64,000 bases of DNA from positions 1-64,000 of the forward strand of contig JAPEUT010000012.1 of assembly GCA_027946375.1 (NCBI GenBank), read 5' to 3'. Positions 11,162 to 21,334 of this stretch are shown here, one piece after another. A program made the position numbers and the translations under genes. Numbering within the stretch: the first letter of the stretch is position 1; every line of letters begins with the position of its first letter. The notes below the pieces were generated by a model that did not search any database, had not been told where the DNA came from, and saw nothing but the letters and a program-made list of their open reading frames with translations. This stretch comes from Neodidymelliopsis sp. IMI 364377 (lineage: Eukaryota; Ascomycota; Dothideomycetes; Pleosporales; Didymellaceae).

Positions 11162-11168
11162 AGCATTC

Positions 11169-11173
11169 TTTTT
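11169..11173 (+). terminator. RNA polymerase III terminator of tRNA-Gly
   Basis: TTTTT run eight bases after the mature 3' end. Confidence 0.7.
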
Positions 11174-11781
11174 GGCGTTGTCGTTGTCGTGGATGGAGGG
11201 GTGGATGTGTTGTGGGTGTGGGTGTGGGTGTTGAGACTGAGGGGTGGGGCATTGGCAACACCATTTTTGCCGACTGCTAGGGGTCGAGATTGTACGCAGG
11301 GACGTGCTGAGTCGAGGTATGGATTCGTAGAGGTTGCTAAGTTACCGTTGTCTGTCGTGTGTACGTGTATTCGAGGCACTGGTTTCCTTACCACGCCCGA
11401 ACCTTTTTTGAGAGCATAGTGTCGAATGCGTGAACAAATCTTTCGCCTATTTCCAGCCTCGACAATGTCATTGGCGACAGGACGTGCTACGTGGTTGTCT
11501 TCAGTGTAGATTGTGAAATTGGCCTGTGAGATCTCAAACGGGTTGCGAATGGTGGCGGCTGGACCGCCACAGTGTTGTGCCTCTATTCTGTCTTTGGAGA
11601 CGTACGACTCTATATCCAATGTAATAGCCTCCTTGCCAAAGCAGATCCTCGTTGTCGCGGGCAGAAGCTGCACTGATTTCTTCAGTCTCGGCAATTTGCC
11701 AATCGAGGCTGTGACTGATAGTCCCAGTGACTGCGAACTCTAAAGTTATTGACAGATGGTACATTTCAATATCGTTTAATT
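11174..11781. other. Intergenic with GTGGGT run
   Basis: A GTGGGTGTGG-type simple repeat lies at about 11205-11232. Long frames on the minus strand here overlap the tRNA and show no similarity. Confidence 0.4.
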
Positions 11782-13554
11782 CTAAAGGAAAGTGCCTAAG
11801 TTGACATGTACAGCCTTGACCTGTGTATACGACGACAAAGCGTATTGGCCAAGTTCCCTTCCAATCCCGCTCTGCTTGACACCTCCAAACGGAATGCCGA
11901 AATGTGAGTCTTGTGAACTGTTTATCCAAACCATACCAGCTTCGATAGCTCCCGCGACTCTGTGCCCTCTCATGATGTCCTTTGTGAACACTGCGGCGCC
12001 AAGACCATACTCGGTGTCATTCGCCTTCTCGATAGCGTCTTCTTCCGTTTTAAATGCCTGGATGACGACGAAAGGACCGAAGATCTCCTCCTTTACAATC
12101 TTCATGTCGTTGTTGACATTGGCGAAGACAGTGGGCTCAACGAAGTATCCTTTCTCAGGGACGCCAGATTGGGTGCCACCATGAATCAGTTCAGCGCCTT
12201 CTGACTTGGCTGACTCTATGTAGCCGACAATCTTCTCTTGCGCAGCTTTTGATACCTGTGGACCATGGTTGACGTTGCTATCGAACTGGCTGCCGATATG
12301 TGTGTTCTCCTTGGTTTGCTTCTTGAACTGTTCAAGAAACTTTTCATAGATGGTGTCCTGCACGTAGAGTCTGGATGTTGCAGTGCATACTTGTCCCATG
12401 TTCCCTGTATATTTGGTCAACTGAGGCTACAAATGTGGCGGTCTAAGTGTGAGCTCACCCATGATACCCATGTGCGACCATTTGACAGCTTGATCGAGAT
12501 CGCAGTCATCGAAGACAAGCAACGGGCTCTTTCCACCGGTTTCCAAGGTGATGTTTTTCAGGTTGCCGGCTGCAGCCTTCATGATGGCCTTTCCAGTCGC
12601 TGTGCTTCCAGTGAAGGCAATCTTATCAACATTCGGATGCGCAGATAAGCGCGAGCCCGCACTGCGGCCGTGCCCGTTGACAATGTTCACGACACCAGGA
12701 GGGAAGCCAGCTTCCTTTATAAGTGTGGCGAGGAAAAGTGCACCCAGCGGGGTTTGCTCAGCTGGCTTCAGTACGACTGTATTACCGCAGGCCAATGCGG
12801 GTCCCAGTTTCCATGCCGCCATCTGGAGACTATTAGTACAAACTCGGAGCATTCTAGAGAGTGAAGTCATACCATAACAGGGAAGTTCCATGGAATGATC
12901 TGCCCACATACACCTAGTTTATGTCAGTATTCCATCTGATTGCTATGATGAGAATGCATACCAAGAGGTTCGTGTTTTGTGTAAGCCAGCTTTGCGCTCG
13001 ATGTTTCGATCGTTTGACCGTACACCTTGTCTGCCCAACCGGCGTAGTATCTGAACACGGCAACGGTTTCGCCAACATCTTCATCAAGTGCTTGCTGATA
13101 AGGCTTGCCGTTGTCCCAAGCATCAATTGTGGCGAGTATGTGTCCGTTCTTCTCGCAAAGATCACTCAGTTTCCATAACAGCGCCCCACGATCAGCCGCT
13201 GAGATTTCACGCCACTCGAGTGATTTGAAGGCTGTACGAGCTGCCTTTACAGCTTCATTGATATCTTCTTCACCACCGGCCGCGACTTTTGCGATGACTG
13301 ACTCATCGTATGGGTTGATTGCTTCTAATGTCTCGCCAGATTTGGAGGGTACAAACTCATTGTTGATGAATAGACCTGGGAAAAATCGTTAGTGTGGTCC
13401 AGGCTCCCCTAATGTCTAGAGTGTGATCAAGGTGATTTTGGGCCTTCCTGGTATTCTATCTGCGTCTGTGCAGCCACCACTATGTAGGCTACTTACCAGT
13501 GGGTTGCGTCCAACTCGCGCCATTGGGTGCTGTGAGCTGGATTGACTCTGCCAT
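11782..13554 (-). CDS. NAD(P)+-dependent aldehyde dehydrogenase
   Basis: Five exons: 13497..13554, 12962..13375, 12873..12913, 12459..12822 and 11782..12404, all in phase, giving 499 aa, the usual ALDH length. Introns are 48-121 nt. Signatures include IIPWNFP, the Rossmann FTGSTATGK, the catalytic-base region LETGGKSP (Glu) and the nucleophile motif NMGQVCTA (Cys), with EEIFGPF and FGGVKQSGIGRELG near the C-terminus. No targeting sequence is evident, so it is probably cytosolic. Family members oxidise aldehydes, including betaine- and aminoaldehydes, to acids. The gene is divergent from the APC permease and heads the putative catabolic cluster. Substrate cannot be read from sequence. Confidence 0.93.
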
Positions 13555-13844
13555 ACTGTACTTGTAGTTGAGGAAACGAAGAAGATATATGAGATGCTTG
13601 ATTCAAGCAGAAGTTTGGACTGAACAACGAAGCTGCAGAGTCTATGTGACAAAGAAAGATGGGTTGACTACCCCGTATTTCAATGCCACTCAAGGTCATC
13701 TTTTCGAGCCATGCAGCCCCGCATGTAAACCTAACGCCCCTCTTTCTGCTCTTCGGCTGCCGTCATAGTCGAACTGGAGATGCCTATCTAATTGCCAAAT
13801 TGGGAGACACGTTGGAAGAAGTCCAGCAAACTTGCAAGACTGTT

Positions 13845-13940
13845 ACGCTAGACGCTGATGGAACCATATGCAGTTAGTACTACGATTCAGGCTCGTGGCC
13901 TTTTGACGCTAGATGCTGAAACTGCCATATGCAGTTAGTA
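13845..13940. repeat. Imperfect 35-bp direct repeat
   Basis: Copies at 13845-13879 and 13906-13940 share the start ACGCTAGA and the 16-base end CCATATGCAGTTAGTA, with differences in the middle. Confidence 0.6.
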
Positions 13941-14470
13941 TCGCACTAAATTGGCCGTCGTAATCGAAGGCGTTGGCCGTGCGTCCTGACCCACACTCCA
14001 ACGCGATATCAATGTCTTACTACATTCGGATTAGATCTTCTCACTTACTAGGTAGATGCGAGCTCTCGGTCTTTCAAGACTGCTTTTGAGGCGTCCATAG
14101 TTGCAAGTAAGACGGTCCCTGCTATCGGTCTTGGAGGTACTAGGGGCAAAAACTCATATGCAGACGCATATCAGAGTGATAAGCAACCGAACGCATATGG
14201 TCATGTGGACTGTATGGCGAAAGATAACGAGAGTGTCAACGATAACTGCCATAGAAGCTGTTTGTTCTGTGATTGAAGCTTTTCTGGGAGACTCAGTCCT
14301 TTCGTGTCTGGCTACGTAGCGTGCAGATCAACGGTCACAAGGTCAGATGTACTGACTAGGACACAGCTGCGCATGTGCTCTCTTGGAAGTCCTGATACGA
14401 AGATCCAACTAAGCATTTCGCTTAATTACCCCGGGCGTGGCAATCCTAATGAGACGCGGTATACGCCAAT

Positions 14471-14484
14471 TCCGGGGCCCCGGA
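14471..14484. promoter_or_regulatory. TCCGG/CCGGA perfect palindrome, candidate Zn2Cys6 site
   Basis: TCCGGGGCCCCGGA is a perfect 14-bp palindrome carrying CGG/CCG triplets, the half-sites bound by Zn2Cys6 proteins. It is 322 bp upstream of the permease ATG. Related arms (TCCGG-N7-CCGGA) occur upstream of the cluster's own Zn2Cys6 gene. Binding is inferred. Confidence 0.35.
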
Positions 14485-14805
14485 CTGGCACCGGCTTCTC
14501 AGTTCAGGCAATCCATTGGGGGTTGACCATGGTGGCTGTGACCATGCATTTCACGTCAGTCTCAGTGCTAGCGTCGTCAAACCGGTAGGTTCTGAGCTCC
14601 GGGGAAAGAGCAATCAAGTGATTCTTATCTACTGCTATGGCTAGTCGAGTCTTATCAAAGCTCTGGCACTAAGCCACAACTATCTGGGCACCCAAACGAC
14701 GTACGCCACGGTGTGAAAGGGTATACATTTCGACTCCCTTGCAGTCCTTTAAAATAGTGTGCATTATCCTTCTAGGCTCTCCTATATTATCATATCTCTA
14801 CAGTC

Positions 14806-16391
14806 ATGTCAACAACAAGCAAGAAAGAAGGCTTGAGTCCAGTCATGACCCGGGACGAAGGCATTGTCGAGAGTGTCCATCTTGGATACGACAATCAGCT
14901 GAAGAAGAACCGATCTCTCATCTCCATTTTAGGAATGACGCTCGCAATCGTCGCGGTCCCCTACGGCGTCGGTGGGCCTCTCATGAGCGCAATATACGGT
15001 GGAGGGCAACTATCCCTTGTTGTCGGTCTCCTTGTCGTTCTGGTCTTCGACGGCTGCGTGGCCGTACCCCTCGCTGAGCTGGCTTCACGATATCCGACCT
15101 CATCTGGTGTCTACTATTGGTCGTATAGACTTTGCGGATCTCACAAACGAACGGCAAAGATACTCTCGTTCCTGACTGGCTGGTTCTGGCTGATCGGAAA
15201 CTGGACAATCACTCTTTCAGTCAACTTTGGCTTTGCATCACTCATCGCGGCAACGATATCCATCTATAATCCTGGATGGGAGGCATCTTCCTGGGAACTC
15301 CTTCTCATCTTCTTTGCAGTTTGCATCCTTGTGTTCTTGATCTGCTCACTCGGAGACAAGTTGCTGCCGTATGTGGATGCAGTGGCCGCAGCCTGGAACT
15401 TCGTCGCTATCATCGCCATCCTCGTCGCCGTATCCGTTCGCGCAAAAGAAGGTCGTCATTCGGCGTCATACGCCCTCGGACATTACGAGAGCAGCTTATC
15501 TGGCTGGGGCTCGGGCTTCACGTTCTTCGTTGGTCTTCTGCCGCCTGCATACGCCTTCTCGGCTATTGGCATGGTCACATCTATGACCGAGGAGTGCGCA
15601 CAACCTGAAGTTGAGGTCTCCCGTGCCATCGCACTTTGCATTCCTTTCGGTGGACTAGCTTCGCTCCTCTTCATACTGCCGTTGTGTTTCACGCTGCCTC
15701 CACTCGAAGATATCCTTGCCGCGCCGTACGGCCAAGCACTTCCTCATATCTTGAATCTTGTTATGGGTTCAAAAGCTGGAGCCCTAATCTTGATGATTGC
15801 AGTCCTTTTCGTAACTCTCTTCTGCTCAATTAGCATCACCACCGCTGCATCGCGTTGCACATGGGCATTTAGTCGCGATAACGCTCTGCCACTGTCCAGT
15901 CTCTGGACCCGTACCATCGCCGATCGTCCCGTCTTCGCACTTACACTCGTAACAATAATTGAGATGTTACTCGGACTCATCAACCTTGGTTCGAGCAGTG
16001 CCTTTACGGCTTTTGTCTCCGTAGGCGTCATTGCGCTGGCTATCGGCTACCTAGTCCCAATAGCTATGTCGCTCGCGACAGGCAGACACGAGGTCGCCCA
16101 GGCCAAATGGAATTGTGGAAAACTTCTAGGTACCATAGCCAACATCGGTGCGATTGCTTGGATTTTGTTCGAGCTGGTGCTGTTCAGTATGCCCACTACA
16201 CTGCCTGTTACAGAGATTTCAATGAACTATGCATCAGTTGTGCTGGTAGGATTTGCTGGCCTGAGCATGGTTTGGTATCTGATATCTGGCCGAAACAGTA
16301 AGTGTCACTCGTGCGAAGTCTTATTAAAAGACCTACTAACGGTTGCGCAGCGTTTAAGGGTCCGCTGGATGAAGTCGATAACATGTACTGA
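14806..16391 (+). CDS. APC-family amino acid/choline-type permease
   Basis: Exons are 14806..16297 and 16351..16391, giving 510 aa. The 53-nt intron has GTAAGT, branch CTACTAAC and CAG; after it the frame ends in TFKGPLDEVDNMY. About twelve hydrophobic segments follow a soluble N-terminus. The first membrane region reads YGVGGPLMSAIYGGG, followed by PLAELASRYPTSSGVYYW, the consensus of fungal GABA/choline/amino-acid permeases of the APC superfamily. A conserved TEECAQPEVEVSRAI loop precedes the later helices. It should import an amine or amino acid across the plasma membrane by proton symport. The specific substrate is unknown; its partners suggest an N-methylated or amino-aldehyde-yielding compound. 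Confidence 0.9.
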
Positions 16392-16800
16392 TAAGGAATT
16401 AATGGCGGCTCGAACTAGGAACATCAGGTGTGTTTTGGCGTTGTAGTTATGCTTGCTTGGATGTTGTTGGAATATGGAGCGACGAATGAATTGTGACATA
16501 ATTTCCAAATTTTTACTTCCTGCACTACTTGCTTTATGCAGCCATCGTTTTCCGTCATTCTTCTGACTAACCGTCTTCAGATATATTCAGTCTTTTCAGA
16601 AGTCAGGTTTGGATAATAAGTTTCATCACACAACGGCTGCGTACGAGCAGGTATCTTAGACTGGGTGTTTTCGATAATTCAAGAATAAAGTGCTACTATA
16701 TACTCAGTCATGGTGCATATGAACGAGAGCAAACGAAGTCTATGCCATGAAGAACTTCTTTCATTGCTATCATTGTGTACCGAAATCTAGTTCATCTGCC
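16392..16800. other. Convergent 3' spacer
   Basis: Lies between the 3' ends of the permease and the DUF3445 gene; no gene recognised. Confidence 0.4.
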
Positions 16801-18168
16801 TCAAAATGGGAACTCGCCCTCCTGCTTCCCTTCAAGTACACCGCTCTCTACCTGTTTTTGATGCATCTCATCCAAGTACGGCAACAAGATACCTTCCCAA
16901 TGCTTCTTTCCCTTGTAATAGCTCATTGTGTCGTCCCAGTTGCGAATCGACTCTGCTAGCCTCCCTGGTACATGAGGCTCCTGAGCAATCACTGTTACAG
17001 GCTCGAAGTATGTGCGAATCGTGAACATAAGAGCTCCAGACTTTGGAAGCCGTCGCAGGCTCTGTCGCTCGGATCGGAAGTGGATTTCTTCGACACGAAG
17101 GTTGGTGCTATCAGCTGTTGCCCATGAGGCGACCTGGTCGCTGTTTTGGTCTCCCATCCTATGTGACCAGGCCAACCCATCATCTAGCTGAATGAAGTAC
17201 TAGAGCCAGTCGTCAGTCTTGACTTGTTCGAACCAGGAACTGTATAATGACTTACATTGTTACGAATAACGGGGCTTTCAGGCGTCATCTTCTTGAAAAA
17301 TCTGTTCATGGACTTCTGCAATTTCTCCTGGTAATGTGGAACGCCAGCTTCGATGTGAAGCGTGTCCAACGACATACGGAACTTCTCTTTGAGACGCCAG
17401 AAGCCAGGAAGACAGACTGCTCCTGTGTCAAGGTGATATTGTCCATCTGGGTTCTCGATCATAAGCGCTATATCGTCTTGAACGAGTTTCGCTGCTGTGA
17501 CCATAGCTTCTGTTGGAGTGGCTACAAGATGTCATGCATCAGTGGAAGGCTTTATACCAGTAGTCTTTGATTTCGAGGTAGAACTTACCGGCTGGATACC
17601 GGAACTCTTCTTTTGTTACAGTATTTCGGATGATATTGCCCTCCAACTCGAAGATCTCTGGGTAACGATGAGTGAGATATTGTGTCAACTCATCCAGAAC
17701 TTCAAAGCAGGCTATCCGAGTGACCTCGTTGTCGACATAGTCTACGTGTGCCTTGGTATCTTTCTCAAGCTCCGACACCTTGCGATCGTGGTAGGGGATA
17801 AATTTAGAATCCATTTCGATCCACTCATCCCAACTCATCTTCCTGATTCCCATCGTAATGAAGTTAGGTCCATGTCGAAAAGGCCTGTAGGCTTTTGGCT
17901 CGGTAAGCTCAAGCTTGTATCCATCAAGTGGCTTGGGTGGTGGCGTTTTGAAAGGTGGTGATGCGGCTGTTACCAGAGTCAGTCTTAGCTTTGGTGTGTG
18001 CGAATGAAGTTTACCTTTCTCTGCTAGATTCACGCTCCCTTTCCCACCACGCTTTGACTCTTGTCTCCGCCATAGGAGTGAGAACAGCAGTAGCAGCGCG
18101 CATGCTACCAAGCCCAGCGGAGTCACCATCGAACGAGAGAGAATGAAGTCCATTGCTAGTTCGGTCAT
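16801..18168 (-). CDS. DUF3445 heme-dependent oxidative N-demethylase-like protein, membrane-anchored
   Basis: Exons are 18015..18168, 17589..17966, 17256..17521 and 16801..17199, all in phase, giving 398 aa. Introns are 48, 67 and 56 nt; the first is a multiple of three without a stop. Residues about 12-32 form one hydrophobic segment (TPLGLVACALLLLFSLLW) followed by basic residues, so an N-terminal membrane anchor is likely. The DUF3445 core shows FRHGPNFITMGIRKM, WIEMDSKFIPYHDRK, LTHRYPEIFELEG and the C-terminal RSERQSLRRLPKSGA followed by FTIRTYFEP. Known members are heme-containing oxidative N-demethylases (dimethylamine in Pseudomonas) or uncharacterised. It probably demethylates an amine with release of formaldehyde. 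The ATG at 18168 was used; an alternative lies at 18153. Confidence 0.85.
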
Positions 18169-18902
18169 TCGTAAGCAAAATTGCCTGCCACTGCTCAAGC
18201 AGATTCATACACAGTTTAAATGCTAGGGTCTGAACTTGATAGACATTGACATGAACTTGTAACACAATCTTTTGTTAGCTTGAGGCGTCGCAAAAAGTGG
18301 GCCTTGTTCTGTGGACGAAATTCTTGCCTTAACCGGCTTAGTGTGCACTGCAAAGCTCCGAGGACCCCAGGTTTTGGTAACCATATTTCCGGGCCGTCGA
18401 GAAAGCGAGCCAATGCCCAATGAGGAAACTTTGTCGTCCCCCAGTAAGCTTTGCATCAACTTGGATGGAGACACGAAGCCCCGGACGTACAACGTGTGGA
18501 GTTTGATGCGTGCGACATCTGATCGAATGATGCCAATGCAAGATAACCACACTGACTTTTCCGCAATAGGACAAAGCGAGGGCATACACAGCATATTGCA
18601 CTATCTGTGGATTGCAAGATAACCACGTAGCTGGAACTACGAGGCGTGCATGCTCCCACAGTGAACCGGGGCGGAAGTGGACTGTCATGTCGAGCATGAT
18701 GGTCAGCGTCGTTCGAAAGTATCCGCTCGTTTCCCCTCGGCCTTGAGTTTCGCCCAACTGTTCTGAGCTTGGCCTGAAGCATATAAAAGGCGTCAAAGTG
18801 CAGCTGCCGATAGCTTCTTATTACCCCATTCAACCTCTCCGTTCTTCCATCTCTTCCCTAGTAATTACTCAGTGTGCCATATACATTACGTCAGTCTTCA
18901 AG
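18169..18902. promoter_or_regulatory. Divergent DUF3445/Rid promoter region
   Basis: A 734-bp spacer between two divergent cluster genes. Isolated TCCGG (18388-18392) and CCGGA (18481-18485) arms match those of the other cluster promoters. No supportable gene inside. Confidence 0.4.
18781..18789 (+). promoter_or_regulatory. TATA box of the Rid-family gene
   Basis: ATATAAAAG lies about 115 bases upstream of the ATG at 18903 and is followed by a pyrimidine-rich leader. Confidence 0.6.
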
Positions 18903-19298
18903 ATGCCTGCCGCTTTCGGAAACTACGCTGGAACCGAGTCGAAGTCAGAATCATTCCACTACTCACAAGCGGTGAAAGTAGGAAACATCGTCAAGATATC
19001 CGGGCAGGGCGGCTGGGATGCTGAAGGAAACATGGCTACTAGTGCTTCCCAGCAAGTTGATCTTGCACTCGAAAATGTCGAAAAAGCCTTGAAGGCTGCA
19101 GACAATAGCCTCTCTTGGAAGAACGTCTACGCTATCCGATCCTACCACACAAACATCGACGAATCTGCAGAACTTTGCATCGAAGGGTGGCGGCGTGTAA
19201 TGCCTCAACACAGGCCAGTATGGACCTGTGTCGAAATAACGAAGCTTGGGATTGAAGGCATGCAAATCGAGATTGAGGTCGAGGCTCTCGTAGAATAA
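18903..19298 (+). CDS. Rid/YjgF/UK114-family protein
   Basis: Single exon, 131 aa, the normal length. The ATG at 18903 (CAAGATGCC context) starts the conserved domain; the frame extends upstream without another ATG. Family features are KISGQGGWDAEGN, ALENVEKALKAA, SWKNVYAIRSYHTN and the C-terminal GMQIEIEVEALVE. In RidA the catalytic Arg lies in an ARS/T-C-V-E context; here the same place reads PVWTCVEI, so Arg is replaced by Trp. RidA hydrolyses enamine/imine intermediates made by PLP enzymes or amine oxidation. This protein may therefore belong to a Rid subgroup without that deaminase chemistry. It is encoded in the catabolic cluster, divergent from DUF3445 and convergent with the Zn2Cys6 gene (51-bp gap). 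Confidence 0.9.
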   Translation: MPAAFGNYAGTESKSESFHYSQAVKVGNIVKISGQGGWDAEGNMATSASQQVDLALENVEKALKAADNSLSWKNVYAIRSYHTNIDESAELCIEGWRRVMPQHRPVWTCVEITKLGIEGMQIEIEVEALVE

Positions 19299-19349
19299 CG
19301 AGGTTGGACTTGGCCAGTTATGGAACGATACGACTTGTTGAAAGGTCGA

Positions 19350-20726
19350 TTATATAACCAGTGTACATATCGCCGTGTCCTTGAAGATACCAGGCCAGGT
19401 TGCAGAGCCGTGGGAGGATTGCCATATCTGCTGTAGGGCGGATCGAATAGAAAGTACAGATTCGAACTGGAGGTTGGTGTGTATGATTTCCAATACTTCC
19501 AAGACGCAATTTCTATGAGCCTCGGAAACTGCATGTGCTCCAGCAACATAGAGAGGAAACAGAGTACAGTTCTGCGTTCTCGACATGGTATCTATACCTT
19601 GGATGCATTCTAAGCAGGCATGAACGTGCTGTTGTACAAGAAAGTGCTCGGTAGGTATTTTGTGGATAGCACGATAGAGATAGATGAGACCCGCGTGCTG
19701 AAACGCTCGATTCAAGGATGAAGCCGCCGTTGCCATAGGGCTGAATGCCTCTCTTCTAGTTTCCATTTGAGTAAGATCACTGCATAGTTCAAGCGTCGAA
19801 TATACAGGTTGCAGAGTATGTTCGAAAGCCTGGAATCTCTCTTCACTGGCTTCTGCTCCAGTCAAAAGATCGTGACGATAGAAGCTCATGTCAGCCATTG
19901 TACCTAGTATGGTAGCGAGTGATTTTATATCGGGAGCGCTCTCCCACCAGACAGATCCGGGCTCCATTTGATTCCAGATAATCGCAGGGAATGATGGTTT
20001 TCGATCTTGAAGTAGTGCATCGGTCAGATCCGTAGACGCCAGTTCTGAGAGAAGCATCCGTGTCATCCGGTCAGAAGACGACCAGGCAGCTTGGAATCCC
20101 CCAAGGGCATCGATAATAGCCAACGCCCCTGCCAGGTGGCATCGTGTTGATGCATCTTCTTTCGTGCAGTTGACATAGCCTTCTAAGAAGTATAAAAGCA
20201 GGACTGCGACCAAAAGCGCTGGAAGTGATGTCCCTCCGGCACTTTTATCGCCAAGTTGTCCTCGGATAACTGCCAAACACTGTAGACGTCTCTGTTCAAA
20301 CGTGCTCGTGGCTTGGCCTTGCCCTTGTTGTGCGCGATGTTCTTCGGCAAACACGCACAGTGCTTGGAGTACAGGCTGAGAGCGCAAAGCAAGAGCTACT
20401 GGCGGTGGGCAAGGCTCATTTAGAGTTGAGAAGAGTGGCCAAAGTCGGCCCTTGAAGTAGTCGATAGCTCTGCGCTCATTGACAGCTAGAGAAAGGCCAT
20501 CAGAGAGCGATGGCCGTACGTCTGGAATACCCTTTGCGGGACGTCTTTTCCAGCGTAATAGTATCTTGTCGTAGCTGCAGTTCTCTGAGTTGGACGCAAG
20601 ACACTTGTTACACTGCGGTTTCTCAAGACCACACTTGATTCGACGTTGCTTGCATTGCCAACAGCTTCCTGAAACGATGCGTCGGCGTTTTGGTGTGTTG
20701 CTGACAGACAAAGATGGCGACGACAT
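19350..20726 (-). CDS. Zn2Cys6 transcription factor, likely local regulator
   Basis: Single exon, 458 aa. The binuclear zinc cluster spans residues about 22-50 with spacing C-x2-C-x6-C-x6-C-x2-C-x7-C (CWQCKQRRIKCGLEKPQC, then NKC and NC), followed by a basic stretch KILLRWKRRP. The rest is the all-helical fungal-specific activator/regulator type (LPALLVAVLLLYFLEGYVNC, CHLAGALAIIDALGG). It acts in the nucleus on CGG/CCG-type sites. It closes the ALDH-permease-DUF3445-Rid group, suggesting pathway-specific control. Its own upstream region has a TCCGG-N7-CCGGA inverted repeat (20814-20830), possibly for autoregulation. Confidence 0.92.
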   Translation of the reverse strand: MSSPSLSVSNTPKRRRIVSGSCWQCKQRRIKCGLEKPQCNKCLASNSENCSYDKILLRWKRRPAKGIPDVRPSLSDGLSLAVNERRAIDYFKGRLWPLFSTLNEPCPPPVALALRSQPVLQALCVFAEEHRAQQGQGQATSTFEQRRLQCLAVIRGQLGDKSAGGTSLPALLVAVLLLYFLEGYVNCTKEDASTRCHLAGALAIIDALGGFQAAWSSSDRMTRMLLSELASTDLTDALLQDRKPSFPAIIWNQMEPGSVWWESAPDIKSLATILGTMADMSFYRHDLLTGAEASEERFQAFEHTLQPVYSTLELCSDLTQMETRREAFSPMATAASSLNRAFQHAGLIYLYRAIHKIPTEHFLVQQHVHACLECIQGIDTMSRTQNCTLFPLYVAGAHAVSEAHRNCVLEVLEIIHTNLQFESVLSIRSALQQIWQSSHGSATWPGIFKDTAICTLVI

Positions 20727-20813
20727 AGGACCGGGATGCAGATGATGTTCGTAGCGACGAAATGTTCATGGCATAAGTCGTTGAGGCTTCATCAAAGACG
20801 ATAAGACTGACGA

Positions 20814-20830
20814 TCCGGATCATGCCCGGA
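20814..20830. promoter_or_regulatory. TCCGG-N7-CCGGA inverted repeat
   Basis: Arms 20814-20818 and 20826-20830 are exact reverse complements, 88 bp upstream of the regulator's ATG. They share arms with the palindrome in the permease promoter. A role as operator is inferred. Confidence 0.35.
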
Positions 20831-21011
20831 GATAAGCGAGCAAGTTCTCCTCGAGGTTCTGGAACTGGCCACACGCTAGCCTCAAACCGGAAAGCGTACA
20901 GCGTCATACCATGCTAGAGTGTACTACAAGTCAGCGATGCGAGACGCAAAGCTGTGACTTCTTGTTTGGGCTCGAACCTTGGAACAAACCACTTCAAATG
21001 ACCTGTTATCC

Positions 21012-21070
21012 GTTAGTGTCTTGTTCACTGCGTTTGGTACTGGTTGACACGCAGTGAACAAGACACTAAC
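21012..21070. repeat. 22-bp perfect inverted repeat with 15-bp spacer
   Basis: 21012-21033 and 21049-21070 are exact reverse complements (inner ends CACTGCGT and ACGCAGTG). It would form a long hairpin. It could be a small transposon remnant (MITE-like), a transcription-related hairpin or a footprint of inverted duplication. Confidence 0.9.
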
Positions 21071-21334
21071 AGACAGAGCGTTACTGGTAGAAGCCACAAA
21101 ATCAGAACAAAGAACGCGAGTCACTGCTACTGTATAGATGAGAAGCTAACCAGGTAGCGGCAATTTAGACGGTTGATAGAAAAGTTCCTGTTTGTTGAGG
21201 CTGACTTTCTCTTACTTTATTGGTATCAAGTGAGCTTGCTTAGTATTATAAACACCAAGTACGAATATCTACTTATCTACTAGCATGTCATATTTATCGG
21301 GGTATGTGCATGTGTGTACAATTGACGACTTATA

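Larger units (their letters stand above)
13555..14805. promoter_or_regulatory. Divergent ALDH/permease intergenic region
   Basis: A 1.25-kb spacer between two divergent genes. It contains the TCCGG palindrome at 14471-14484, an imperfect 35-bp direct repeat at 13845-13940, and no supportable gene. Its position implies shared regulation of the two genes. Confidence 0.45.
20727..21334. other. Upstream region of the Zn2Cys6 gene
   Basis: Contains the TCCGG-N7-CCGGA element and the 22-bp perfect inverted repeat listed separately. No gene recognised. Confidence 0.4.

Noticed and set aside
11131..11694. 187-aa minus-strand frame
   Set aside because: It overlaps the tRNA-Gly gene, has a low-complexity Thr/Pro/His segment made by the GTGGGT repeat, and shows no domain.
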